From Neospora caninum Liverpool (lineage: Eukaryota > Apicomplexa > Conoidasida > Eucoccidiorida > Sarcocystidae), in NCBI RefSeq assembly GCF_000208865.1, contig NC_018393.1, positions 992,001 to 1,056,000 on the forward strand: a stretch of 64,000 bases of DNA, read 5' to 3'. A program made the position numbers and the translations under genes. Below are positions 12,901 through 25,300 of the stretch, piece after piece; positions within the stretch are counted from its first letter, which is position 1; each line of letters begins with the position of its first letter. The notes under the pieces are model-generated. The model did not search any database. It was given only the letters and a program-made list of their open reading frames with translations, and was not told the DNA's origin.

Positions 12901-14672
12901 AGCTGTTGCCCACCGGGTCAGAATGCAAGCATCTCCCTAAAATCGAAACCTCGATTAGGCAATGTAGTGAACATTCTGTAAAGGTTTTATTCAAAGACGA
13001 GGCCGTGTCCGTGACACTCAACCGTTTCGCTTGCCCAGCTCCTTTAGTGGAGAGTCGACGCCATCAAAAGGCATCGTCGGCGGCGTAGGCCTCGGCAACC
13101 AGCATCCTGTCCTGCCCTGTTAAGCCTTCGCTTACGTGGCTTCTGTCGGCGGGCGAGTGATCTTCTGTCTGTTCGTGCTCGGAATTATGGCGTTGCTCTG
13201 TCCCTTCTTTCACCTTTAATATGCGACACTGAACGTGGGAGCCTCATAGTTGCGTTGTTGGAGCACCGCGTTTCCAGGTTGCTGGCTTGGGGCTGCCAGG
13301 ACGCTTCGAGGCGTGTTGCGGAACCGCCGGAGCCGTGGAGGTTGTTTGCTGCTCTGTGTGCTGCTACGTTGTTGCCACGATTTCAGTGACGAAGGAGCTC
13401 ATTTAAAAAGACGTTGACCTGTTTACCTTGATTCTGTCCCCTGCGCGTCCCGTTTCAATAATTTCAAAATCCCTCGTTTCTTCCGAGGCATCTGAGCATG
13501 CTATTCGACGCCGACTTTCCATAGTGGAACGCTCTGGGCGCTCGTGGGGCCATTGCAGCTGGAAGAGCGGCACAGGGGCTGATGCGCCCCTGCTGCAGAT
13601 GAAGGAACTTTCTTCAGAAGACTTCTCTCGATGCTGTTTGAACGCACACAAGAGAGGTGAACTCAAGTGTGTCCTGCGTAAGGCCACTGCATCGTTCACT
13701 TGCGTGCCTATTTCTGCGGAGCGAGCGCGTTTGGGAATGCAATTGCAATAAAGTACCCTGCGGCACACGCTGCTGTTTGGCTGTCTCCGATCCCATTCAC
13801 ACACGTTTTTGTTACTGTTCTTTCGGAAGATACACACAAAAAAGGCGCTTTTGAATTTTCTTGCGCCTCAGCTAGTTACTTTTTTGGTGAGGGGCAGTTA
13901 TTCGTGAAAATATGTAAGGTCCACACGGGGTGGACGAGACAGGGGGGTCAGAATTCTGGTTGCGGCTTCCACCGGTTCGCTGGCTGCTCGATGCCGTCAA
14001 AATGGGTCAAGCTTATTCGGATAGCGTATGCACACACATATCACGAAACGGTCGACTATTAGACCCTTCTATATTATTTTTTTCTAAGTAATGGCACCTC
14101 TTGGACGGAGAAGTGATTTTGCCACCTTTACCTGTCCATAAAGCGGAAGGTTTTGCCACCTCCGCAGCTCCCGAACGCGTGCGCGTCTTCCTCAGCCAAA
14201 AAACAAAGTTGCGCGTTTTGGCACACCGCCACTCGAAACGTGCGTCTCGAATTTACGATTTCGTGAGCAAAGAAGAGGACTTCTTCGCACACGAAATCCA
14301 CACGGGCATTTGCCAGACGCGTTTCACTCGGCTTCTTCGTTCCTTTGTTTTTCCGTTCTCCTTGGGGTTCCCTCGACGACGTGGCTGACTGTGTAGCGGA
14401 TCCTGTGTTGACTCGATCTTTCTTTTTACCCCGTGATTTTTTGAACGCGGCGTCGCTACAGACGAGAAAGAGAGAGAGTTGTAACTTTCGGCCTTCTAAG
14501 TTCTTTTCCTGGTTTCTTCGTTTTTCTGAACGCCAAGGATACACCGGCGAAAAAAAGAGAATAAACCTTGCCCGCACTTCTTTTTGTTTCGGGGGGCAGG
14601 CTCACAGACTTCGTTGTTGCCTTCTCTCTGTGGTTTTCCTCGCGTGACAGTCTGACTGGGAATAGTGAAACC
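9949..14672. other. Intergenic region between laforin and the 482-aa membrane protein gene
   Basis: This contains the upstream region of laforin on the minus strand and of the plus-strand 482-aa gene. Open frames at 10132..10692, 11426..11767 and 13403..13837 have no recognisable family, low-complexity content and no convincing splice partners. The sequence between about 11.0 and 14.5 kb is visibly less GC-rich than the exons. I see no RNA gene or repeat family here. Confidence 0.5.
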
Positions 14673-16121
14673 ATGGACAGACTTGCAGAGTTCAGATCAA
14701 AGATTGGCGTCGAGACGGCGCGAAGGCTGCAGAAATGGATAGACCCATCCTCTCGTCGATGCTCAGACAAATCATGCGAACCGGAAGATTGCGGTACTCG
14801 TTTTTTTTTCTCTCTGGCTCGCAGGAGGATGAGGATGGCAGCTGACACACGAGGTTGGCTGTCGATTTTGTCGACAGATACAGGCGGGGAGCTCCCGACT
14901 TCCACAGACGACACAGCTTCAACTCCATGTATCCATTCAGGTCCAGTACAGGAAAGGATGCGTGATTCTGCAGGCGAGGAAGGACTGCAAAAACGGGCAT
15001 CGCCTAGCGGCAACGAGAAACGAAGGGACGAAGATAGTTGCTGCGATGAGTCGCCTTGCAGTCAGGCCAGTGTGGAATCAGTGGACTGTTTGAGGTCTCG
15101 AAATTTTTTTCGTTTTCCGGGGTTGTCGCCTTTCTCTACACAAGGCACCCAAGGGAAGCAGAGCGAAAGCGACAGTAACGAGGCAGCTCTATCCATCGGT
15201 GTGCCGAATTTTTTTATGTTTCTAATGCGGATTGGTGCAACAGTGACCGGTCAGGACCAAGAAACCGCTACTCCAATCCCCCCCTCTCTTTTAACGAGTT
15301 TGCCTTCCGACGAGACTTGGCCTTCGGTATCGCAGCACAGTGGAGATCGCACTGCGGAAGAGAAGCGGGTGGGAACCTTCGAAACCCCCTCAGTTTTTCC
15401 GTCGAAAAAGGATTTCGGTGGAGAAGACGGGCTTACCGCAGCTCTGAAAGACGTCAGCATCCCGGCTGAATCATGTCCTTCCGTCTCTTCTCACGTCACG
15501 GGAAAGGAGGCCGGAGGGAGCGAGAAGAGTGTAGTCGCGGTTCTACGTTCCTCCTCTGTGTCTGCAGCCGTAACAGAGTGGGTGATGTCTCTCTGTACTA
15601 CAGACGTGGGGGCTCCCCTGGCCGTCCCGTTTGTCACAGAAGAGGCAGCGAAGCTTCTATGGAAGTCCGCGTGCTCACTAATCGCCAATCCTATAGTTGC
15701 CTTCTATTGTCAGTGCTATGCTCTAGCGAGTCTAGGTGCTGTTGTGTTCACCACCTCTATCGTCCATTGGTGGCGTCCCCAACTGGGCATTCGTCGGACA
15801 ATAGATGTCACAGCCGTTGTTATCGTGGCTTCTATCCACTGGCTGGCTGCCCTTTTTCTGACAGACGTCACTTTCCAAGCAGTGTACTTCCTTATCACCT
15901 GGACTGGTGTGACGTGTTATTTCGGAGGGTGCATCCTAGCGGCGAGGGGCCGCTCAATGCCAGGCGCCTGGTGCCACGTCGGACTTCATTCCATCTGCAC
16001 TATCGGGAACCTTTGCTTGTACATGTATCTCGCTCTGGTGGCCGAGGACAGTATAGAAAAGGAAGAACTTGTGCAGCTTGTTTCGGAACAGTTGCGGGGG
16101 AAGTCTCTGCCTTCGCGTTAG
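14673..16121 (+). CDS. Multi-pass membrane protein of unknown function (CREST-like residues)
   Basis: A single uninterrupted frame of 482 codons. The ATG at 14673 has a good context (GAAACCATGG); the frame stays open to 14568 only through a non-ATG codon. Residues 1-320 are hydrophilic and Ser/Thr/Glu-rich, apparently disordered and with no domain I recognise. The last 160 residues hold about four membrane helices at roughly 332-364, 377-397, 402-424 and 434-455, followed by a short charged tail (EEELVQL-like). Polar residues inside or beside the helices are S362 and H365 (TTSIVHWW), D378 (RRTID), and H435 and H439 (CHVGLH). This spacing recalls the CREST superfamily (PAQR receptors, alkaline ceramidase, Per1), where a Ser, an Asp and three His bind a metal. 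Members normally have seven helices, so the match is only suggestive. Its location is presumably an internal membrane or the plasma membrane; no signal peptide is visible. Confidence 0.75.
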   Translation: MDRLAEFRSKIGVETARRLQKWIDPSSRRCSDKSCEPEDCGTRFFFSLARRRMRMAADTRGWLSILSTDTGGELPTSTDDTASTPCIHSGPVQERMRDSAGEEGLQKRASPSGNEKRRDEDSCCDESPCSQASVESVDCLRSRNFFRFPGLSPFSTQGTQGKQSESDSNEAALSIGVPNFFMFLMRIGATVTGQDQETATPIPPSLLTSLPSDETWPSVSQHSGDRTAEEKRVGTFETPSVFPSKKDFGGEDGLTAALKDVSIPAESCPSVSSHVTGKEAGGSEKSVVAVLRSSSVSAAVTEWVMSLCTTDVGAPLAVPFVTEEAAKLLWKSACSLIANPIVAFYCQCYALASLGAVVFTTSIVHWWRPQLGIRRTIDVTAVVIVASIHWLAALFLTDVTFQAVYFLITWTGVTCYFGGCILAARGRSMPGAWCHVGLHSICTIGNLCLYMYLALVAEDSIEKEELVQLVSEQLRGKSLPSR

Positions 16122-19100
16122 AGACCATGACTTAGGCCATAGCGGAGTTTTCGCGTTTGGAGAGCAAATGGGGAAATACGTTTGATACTGTGTCCAACTA
16201 ATGTGGCAACAAACCCGAGCCTGCTTCGACAGCGTGGTACTACACAGGAAAGAAAACGACTGGCGTTGTGCGTGTATTTAACATACACCATGTAGTTAAA
16301 TCCAAGTAGACAGACAAACGCGGCTTTGTTATGCTGGGAGAGAGTTACTTGCGCAGCCGATGCCTTTGATCAGCAATCTTGGGAAACCACACGCTCTCGT
16401 GGGTGACGGCTGCTAGAGCGGAAGTGCGGTATTACTTGGCAGACCATGTTGACTGAGGAATGAACAAGAGTGAGTGCCGTCGGGCGGGCGTTAGAGATGA
16501 TGGAAAAATGGTGAGCAGAGGCACCCACGCAGACGACAGGAAGCTCCGGGTATTCTGTTGCACTCCGCACACCTGTTCCTGCTTCTCCCCCACTGTAGTG
16601 AGACGAAAGAGAACTTCCTCGATATCAACAGCTTTCTTCCAAGCAGGGTTTTTCCCTGGTAAAGGCGATGCACTTCCTCTTGACTTTTTCCAGAGTCGGG
16701 GATGAGAAGTCACGAGAGGTGAAGCAGTTGACTTGAGAGGGTGGTGATGGACGGTTGGTGATGAGAGTGTGGATACATCTGGGCTCATTCAAAAGTTATG
16801 GGAAGAACTCGTGATTCCTTGCATTACGTTCTAAACTTGTGCATACATTATCTAGTGACTATATCAGTGGAATGAACGAGAGAGCATCGTCTACAAGACT
16901 AATCGCAAAGGCAATCGGATTGTCGCGGTGTCTTCTCAGCAGAGCGTCGTCTTCTCAGCAGAGCGTCGTCTTCCTGCAAAGACCCGAGGAAAGGTTCTCG
17001 AGTTTAAATTCTCATGGTTTTTTGTATTGTGCCGTTGGGGAACGAGGGATAGGAAGCAGCGACGGCGTATGCTGTGTGTCTCGCGGGCCAATTTGCAGAT
17101 GGTGTTTGGAGAAGTGGCGCTGTATGTATGTGTGTGTATACATACAAATTCATATCTGTTCTGCTTATGTGGCTGGGTGCGCTATCGTTGAGGTCGTGTC
17201 GCTTGTCGTGATTGAAACAGGAAGTTCTCTCTTTCCAATGCTGGGGAGAGCCTCTAGGTCTCCGTGCTGATCCAGTCATAAACGGTCGCACGCTGCTGGC
17301 ATGCCCTGCTTGCTCAAGCTTTTTGGATTTTGTTTTGGCGTGTGATCAACTCACAGTTCCCCTTAATATGCACGTTCGTATTGCCGGGAAAGGAGCTAGA
17401 CCAGACCTCCGAGACATCAGTCGTCTTCGGGACAGTCGTGTGCTTTTTGCATGAACAACGGCTGTGATTCTGAACAAGCCACGCAAGGTCTCCATGTTTC
17501 TCGACATAGCAGTTCACAGACATTTGTTTAGAGGTAATCGCTGTACCTTAATACCTGCACCCAGTTACTCCATATTTGAGCTGTTCGCTGCGTCTGAGGT
17601 ATATGAAAACGAGTTTGTGGCATCTTTTTTGCGCACCCATCTTCCCCCCGATATGTAGCGGTGACTGCTTGTCTCATGGAGAACTTCTTTTCGAGAATTA
17701 GGCATTTGTGCTGTAGATGTGCATCATCGGGATAGCGAGTGCACGAAGATTTGCATCCCAACCCTTTCGAGTGTGTAACGTTGGATGTGAGGTAAACTAT
17801 CGGGCTCGTTCCGGGATAAGTAGATATAATTTTTCGTTTGCCGGTCGTCGACTCATCACTTGGTGCAGTGTTGGCCAATTGACAAGGCAGGATAAAAACT
17901 CGGAGAAGCGGTACTAAACGGAAATACACCGACTTTCTTTTTAAGCTCTCCAGGAACTTTTGAAAACACGTAGAGTGGTATCAACTGTATTGGGTGGCCC
18001 GGTATCATTCACGAAGGGCGCCGGCAGGGGTACCAACCAGTCTCCGTTGCTACAGGCGCAACATGCTGACGAGGCATGACTTGCAGGAGGGAGCAGGACG
18101 ACTTCCCTAGGATCAACGCAGGTGCATTTCAATTGCGATGGAAACATTCATGAGGTGGCAGAAACGTTTCTGCGTTGTCTATGGCCAATTCTGCTTATCG
18201 ATTACAGAACTATGTGATGCTGGCGATACCACCACGTGGACATTACATACTTTACCCTCATAGACGTGGTGCCTGCCTACCATTTTTCGAAGCACGGCTT
18301 TCTCTATGTTGGAAGAGTGCACACCAACTAGGGGTATTTGATAACAAGCTGAACACGGAAAACAGCAACTACTCTGAAGCGAATAAATCATTCTACCCAG
18401 ATCCACCTGTGTCTGCACGCGTGTGCTACTTTGTTACACGATACAGTCGACTGGCCTAGTGTATCGTGGTGCCTACGGTTTCTGAGGTATGCTCTTCTAA
18501 AACACTTGCTCTTTTGCCTGTAGAAAAAACACCTCAGAAGATATGGGTTGAACAACGGAAAATGGACAAGAAAGGGTAGCTTTTTTTGTCATCTGGAGGG
18601 CTTCTTGCACCGCTATAGATACAAGCGGAATGGACCGAAATGGGCGAGGACATAATTAGCGAGTTTTTGAAACCGCCAGCTTGCATTCTGGATAGCAGGT
18701 ACCCAAAACCCGAAAGCGTCGGCATTTACATCAGCACGCCTCCCGTATAAACAAACCATAACGCAGTATGCCGGACGTCTACAGAAACTCTTGGTTGAAG
18801 AACACACTTCCCTTCTCACCGTTAGTATGATCTCGAAGTACCAGAAGCCATGCGATCTATATAGTATAACGGGACAATAGACCAAACCTGCGGTCAGTTG
18901 TCCAAGGAGCCCTCGTTTCTTTTCAGCTGTTAGCGGAAGGGAACTCCCAAACCAGAAGAACTTTCCTGCGTGGGTGTTTCAAGTTTTGCCCGAATGACAA
19001 AATCATCGGCCCTAAGAGGAGTCGGTAGAACAGGGTCACAAGCTGGGTATTCTGGCGGAGCTGTACTCGACAGTGCAGACTGGTGGTCTAGCGACTGCCG

Positions 19101-22100
19101 CTGAGGAGCCGTCTCTGCTGGCGACTCCCATTCAAAGCACATTCGGAGGAAGTCTGCTTCCGTCATTCTCTGCAGAAGAAAACACAGTCTCTTTTATCGC
19201 GGTGCAACCCCAGAAGTGTCACGGCCACCTGCGAAGAGGCACGTTACATAGCCAGGGAGAGCTGTCCAAGATGCTTAAATGCATACGTCTCATATATGCT
19301 TTTTCGCTTGTGGTACCATCTTTGTTCCAATTGAAGAAGGGCGTTTTTTTGCTAATACGTATAAATATATATACATTGTGACTCAATGGAGGCAGCGACC
19401 CCCACTCGTACCTGGACATCGGCCGTCCCACACCACAACGTGGCACACGTGAAAGTGTCATGCAGGCAGCTTTGCCTTTCAACTGACGTGATTCTTCTCG
19501 CCATTGAGCCCGAAGGAAGCTTGTGCCCTTGCTTCACTTCCCGGAGCGCAGCACGGAAAACGGCCCCTCTACTGCTGTTATGTAAATAGGGTTGTTGGGC
19601 GTTCGCTGACACAGGAACAAACGTGGACACAAGCAAAGTTAGATGCCCGGTTTTTTCAACATCTTCGAGGAAATCGGCACAGATTCGTATCGCGCCTTTC
19701 AAGGGCGCGCTTGTCATCAGCTATTCGCAAAAGGTTCATGTCCTCGTATTTGGATTCCGTATCGTGCCACTCATGCTTCCTCTCGATTTAAAAACAAACC
19801 TTGGCAAAAAGGGATCGGCCACCACATTCGAGGTATCCGAAAACCGTCTTGCCCGGAGGGTTTCTGCGCTCGCCTATCAGAGTCGAACGCTGCTACTAAA
19901 AACTCTGGTTTCTCGGCGCTACTGCTCTCGATCCGTGTGTCGGTAAACAGCATTGAAGGTTGGCAAAGCAAGGCATGCATCAACTGTGATTTCTATGTCT
20001 CTATCCTTTGTCGCAAAACACTTCATAGAGACGTTAGGTTCACAAAAGTGGGCAGAATACGTTTTTTTTCTGCTGCGCCAGCACAAGTGTCATCGTCGGC
20101 TTTTCCACGTCTTATGCAGGAACAACAGTAGCATTCTAACATCTCCTTTAAGGGTTGTTGAAAAGGCCGGGTGGATCCAGTTCTAGCATAGAGACCAGCA
20201 TTCTAACCAGCTCCCGCTACTTCTTTCGTCACCGTGACCTCGCGGATAGGAGTTCTTTTTCTTCTGGAACATCTTGCATCCCCTGGCACGTCTAGTCGCT
20301 ACTTCGTCTATGTTTAGGTGCGTAGACAGTGATGCTGGCCAAGGTAGTATATATCTGATATTTCAAAAAAAACTGAGCTCCTTCCTCTCTGTAACTGCCT
20401 AAGACTATTAATAGTCCTAAACCCATGGTGCCCACCGGTGGCAACCCCCCACTGAGCTATGGAGCGAGTCAGGTGTCAAAGGGTCAGAGAGACGAAACCA
20501 AACTTTTTCAAAGTAGTCTCCAGCTCCAGGATTCCTCCTACCGGCAAGTCCTTCTTCTGCCTGAGAGACCACACTTCTGTTCTTCGCGATTCTTGTTGAG
20601 CGTTTACGGACAACAGGGCAGGGTGGGAGCAACGGCGACGCAGACGGCATCATCCTTTGGCTTCTCTCTCTGCGCTCACACTTTCTGAATGAGATTCAAC
20701 TGCCATTCAGAAAAATCCCGTTTGTGTAGCAACACAACGGTACGAAGTCCTTGTAACTGTAGGGATCTACCACAATCCTGCTGAATATCGTATTTTTGAC
20801 TGGCATTCGAAATCGACAGAAGCGAAAAAAGTTAGTCCAGCGTTTCTCACACGATTCGTCGATTCTAAATAGAAGAGTAACACCGTTAGGCGCGACGATC
20901 TGCACTGCAATTTCAAACGGAAGCTATCGTTTGAGAAGATCGACGAAGACCATTTCCTGTCCTCCCCTACCGAGTATACGTTAATGTAACCACACACTTT
21001 GTTCTACGTTCCCCTGTCCTCATTCGTCTAACTGTGTGTCATTCTCTGTATCTTCAGGGTTTCCTGCGCACGTCCCCGTGCATATCACCAACCCCTTTTT
21101 AAAAAATAGCTCTGAATTCGAGGAACGCCTCGGCCGAAGAGGTGACACGCCCCACACGCTATTAAGTGTGCGTTAGCTGCTATTGCTGTTTAACAGAAGT
21201 CTCGTGCAAGTGCTGCACGCGGATGGGGCGGAATGCTTCAGCGAAAACGTAAGATACCGATCGGACGACCCCAGTCTTCTACAGGAGATTGCGACAGCCG
21301 AGATTCTTCGGACCGGTGCGTGCCGATCTCGACATTTCTTCTCCGGACATTCGTGTGAAAAAAGTTGCCTCCTGTTCCAGCGAAGAGCCTGGTCCGGACA
21401 AATTGATAAGCCCGGTTCGCCAGTTGACAAAAAAAGTTTTGCCAGCACACCTTGGCCAGGCGCCATTTCTCTGCAGGTGGAAACAAGCGGCAAGAACAAC
21501 GCATCAGTTTCCTTTCAGTGAGCCTGTGGGGTTTTTACGCTGTCAGGTGGGCAGAGACGCTTCTTTGTTTTTCCGTTTAAAGCTTTGAGGATCTAGGAGA
21601 CTCACAATCGAAACCGCAGAGCCGACAAACGGTATTTATCAGCTCTCGCGGGCGAGCTCACCTGCTGAATATGTCGACTGCCGTGCTGCCAGGGATTTTG
21701 CCATACATTCTCCAAGAGGGCTTATGACGCTGTGGACTTCCCTGAGCTTTTTAGACGGGCTCTTGGGTCTGTAAAGGTGTGTGACTTCCCTGTTCCAGCT
21801 TACAGGGCTCTACACAGACATGGATCCCCCAGTCGAGATAGGGAAGTTGGAAAAGTGTGGTGCCCCGTAATAGAGTGCTTAAGACTCCAGAAATATGCGA
21901 GTCTTTTTTTGACGAACATGTGAAGGTGTAGTTATGTGGACCATTCATCCGAGCTTTATGGTACAACGAACCTTCACATATTCTGTAGCTGCATTCGCCA
22001 GAATGTAGACTGATGTGCTTAAACTCAGGATGATATGGATTTACATGCATCCGGTGGTGGAGCTCGTGAGGCTACAGGCTCAGCTGGAGCTTCTAGCGGA

Positions 22101-22373
22101 GCTTGTGCCTCTACAGTTGTTTGCTTTAGAACATGTCGGATTATTATTGCACAGCTAGAAATCGAGAGCAGAACTGTCAACGAAAGTCCCAAACTAGTGT
22201 TTGTTGCGCGGCTCGAGATTGAATGTGAACAAGCTACCCACCGAACGGGCCGTTACAGATCTAAGTGCGTCTTGGGGGTCATATCCAGACCACAGGACAC
22301 AGCTGGGGCGCTCCAGAGTTTCCTGCCTCCCCGAAGCATATCGGGATAAAGGTCGACGAGACGTCTGAGCAAT
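16122..22373. other. Long gene-poor region upstream of the Ca2+ channel gene
   Basis: About 6.2 kb with no convincing gene. Composition is clearly more AT-rich than the flanking exons. A minus-strand ATG frame at 19166..18930 follows a good acceptor-like TTTTCTTCTGCAG and could be a terminal exon, but I find no upstream partner. The plus frame 19643..20131 (162 codons) has no recognisable feature, and frames of that length are expected by chance here. A 19-bp unit is repeated 2.3 times at 16930-16977. No tRNA was seen. Confidence 0.45.
16930..16977. repeat. Short tandem repeat, 19-bp unit, about 2.3 copies
   Basis: The unit GTCTTCTCAGCAGAGCGTC occurs twice without change, at 16930-16948 and 16949-16967, and then starts a third time. 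It is too small to indicate a function. Confidence 0.85.
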
Positions 22374-25300
22374 ATGCAGCACCATATCGACCGACCGGAA
22401 GGTGAGGTGGGCATAGGGGGTGACAGGCACCGAACAAGCAGTCAAGACGATGCGCGAAGAGTGAACATACAAACCCTTCCCGATATTGTGGGAGTCGTAG
22501 AAACACCAAAAGAGCAATGGCGTTGCGGCTGGGCAGCCTGCAAGGTGGTTTGCACGAATGTGTACGAAGCAATTGTACGCACCTGTCTCTGTAGTACGGC
22601 AAGAGACAACGCTTTAGAGTCGTACAATTTGTTCTCTCCAGACAACAAATTCCGTCGGTTTTGTACTTTCCTGTCGGAGAATGTGGCTTTGAAGTACTTT
22701 CTCATCACCTGTGTGTGCGTGAATGAGATGGTGCATCTTGAAGCCTCAGCTTCGCGCATACCTCCAAATGTTGCAGAACTACTCGACCTCATCTTAGTCA
22801 TTCTATTGCTGCTCGAATTCGTCTATGAAACCATCGCCTTCGGTCTGTGGAAGGGACGAAAGTGCTACTTCCGCCAACCTCGCTGCCTTTTCAACTTCTG
22901 GATCCTGACAGTGGCAATCAGCGACGTCGTCGTCATGTATCTGGCCCACTGCCGTCCACCAGATTACGTCCCTCAGGTCTCCTGGTATACATCTAAGGTT
23001 GCACTTTTCTTTGAGTTGGTCCGCAAGCTACGTGTTCTAAGACTCTTCGAAACCAAGACGTGCAAACTCGCATTCACCATTTTCAGAAAATGCCTGGCGA
23101 ATCTACTGGCCTTGGCCGGCTTCGTCGTTATTTTTGTCTTCTTCTATCTTATTGTCTACTTCCACACTTATGGCTATACCCAATTCAATGTATGCTATAC
23201 GAAGGTAGCCACCAAGACACGGATATCCCAGGGGTCTTTGGCGCTGTCCGAAAATACGGCAAACGCTTCGTTAGTGTGTGACGCAGAGAGTGGCTTTTGG
23301 GAATATGATCTCAGCCAAGAGTACCTCTGTCGGCCAGATCGGCCATGCCGCGACGGGACGGAATGCCGAAATATCTTCACTCTCCCGAGAGAGTCGAGGC
23401 TTTGTTCATCTTCGCAAATCTACGAACTTCAGCAGAAAGGGTGGTCTTCGTTGTATGACACCCCTCTTGGTGACTGGGGAATGACAGGCTTTCATAACGC
23501 ATTTTCTGCCCTTTTAAGCTTCCTTCAGTGTGTAACACTCGAAGGTTGGTCAGAAGTGATGTACCGTTTGGCCGATGGCGACAGTACGTTTCGCGGCGTC
23601 TTGATTTATATCCTTCACCATTCCGTGGTAATTCTCGGAAACCTGCTTCTAATGAACCTCGTAGTCGCCGTCATGTGGGAAAGCACCCTGCTGGAAACAA
23701 GCAAGTCGCGGATAATCGATGCTAAGAAAGAGGATCTGCAGATGTTCGAGATTTTGGGTTTGGAATGGGTCCGTTTTCTGGTGAATAAGGCGGAAGACGT
23801 TCAAGTCCTTCATAGCGAAACGAAAACCATGGAATTTCTGTTTGCTCATCGCCACTACCTCGCGAGACATAATGACGGGGCAATCGTTGGGACGTCAGAA
23901 ACGGGAACTTCGGACGACCGTTCTTCTAAAATACAGCGACGCTGGATCTCTGTGCGGCAGACAGTATATACCATCGTCGCGCGAAAGCCCTATGTCACAT
24001 CGATGTTCCTCGTATCTGCAACAGATGCACTTCTCATTACTCTTGACAGCGCTGGAGTGCTAGTGGACATTTATAGTTTCATAAACGTTTTTTTCTGCGT
24101 GTGTTACACCGTCGATGTCGCTCTCCAGCTTGTCGCTTTCGGTTGCCGAGAGTTTGTCCGAGACGGATTCAAGGTCTTCGATCTCATTCTCGCCGTTGTC
24201 GGTGTTGTCGAGATGCTTTTCAGTCTCATTGTGTGTGGCGGCGTTGCCACTTGCGCCGATGCTGACAGTGACTCCGCCAGTCAAGTGGTGAAGTCGACTA
24301 TCCTCGTTCTTAGTGTCCTGCATAGCTTCCGTCTATTCAAGCTGGTGAGGAATTTTCCGTCCCTGCGGCTTCTGCTGGAAGTTATTGCCGACTTGATCCA
24401 AAACGTTGTCTTCTTCTACGCTTTGTTGCTTTTCCACGTCTACATCTTTGCGACGTTTGGTTTCGCCCTCTTTTTCGATCCGAACTACGGCGCCGGAGTT
24501 TGGCCGGTTACTGTAACGAAGTACAGCAATTTCGAGACCATCTGGCAAGCTCTGCTTCTTGTATTCGGTCTGCTCACGGGAGAAAACTGGAATGTGGCGA
24601 TGCGCGAGTTTTACAGCGTCTACAACGGGCATACGCAAGTCGTACCAGGCAGTGCTCTGTCCTCAAATGTGATTTTGGAGAGCAGTGCGAACGTATACAT
24701 AATCTGTATATATATCTTCGTAGCTGTCTTGTGTCTCTGTTGCTTCATATTCAACGTTTTCGGTGCTGTCCTCATCGGTCAGTATGTCATCGCGCGCAAA
24801 AGGGTCTTCACTTCACACATTTTTCGGTTCATCAAGCTTTGCCGGGAACTCGGGATCGAGATGCCAACGCGTGCGGCGTTAGACGCAACGAACTTGCAAC
24901 GGATGTACTCTTTGGCTGCACCTAAAACGGTTGGTCAAAAGAAAGCGCGCCGCGCCCTAAGTGAATTTCTTCGGCCTCGATCTTGGTCAAACCAAGAGCG
25001 GCTACGTTTCTCCACAACATCATCTGGTGCTGCCTGGATGATACACAGGCTGACGCGGTCAATCTCCAGAGCTTCAACTTTTCGACGTCGAGGGGAAAGT
25101 CTGCCTTCCAGTGGCGGTAGACACACTGAGAGGGGCACGGACCGGATCAGACTCCGCAATAGGATTCCCGACGCCCAACGCGAGAGGCGAGCTGGCAGAG
25201 TGTTGGTTACCGTCTTCCCGTGGAGGCAGAAAAGGGGGCGTCAGAAACAAAGCAGGCGAGCCTCAGCAATTCAAGGGCGCAGTCGTGGAGAACAAGCAGG

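Noticed and set aside
18930..19166. Minus-strand 78-codon ATG frame behind a good acceptor-like sequence
   Set aside because: No upstream exon or family found, so it is recorded only in the gap note.
19643..20131. 162-codon plus-strand ATG frame
   Set aside because: No domain, signal or membrane pattern; frames of this length are expected a few times by chance in a window of this size.
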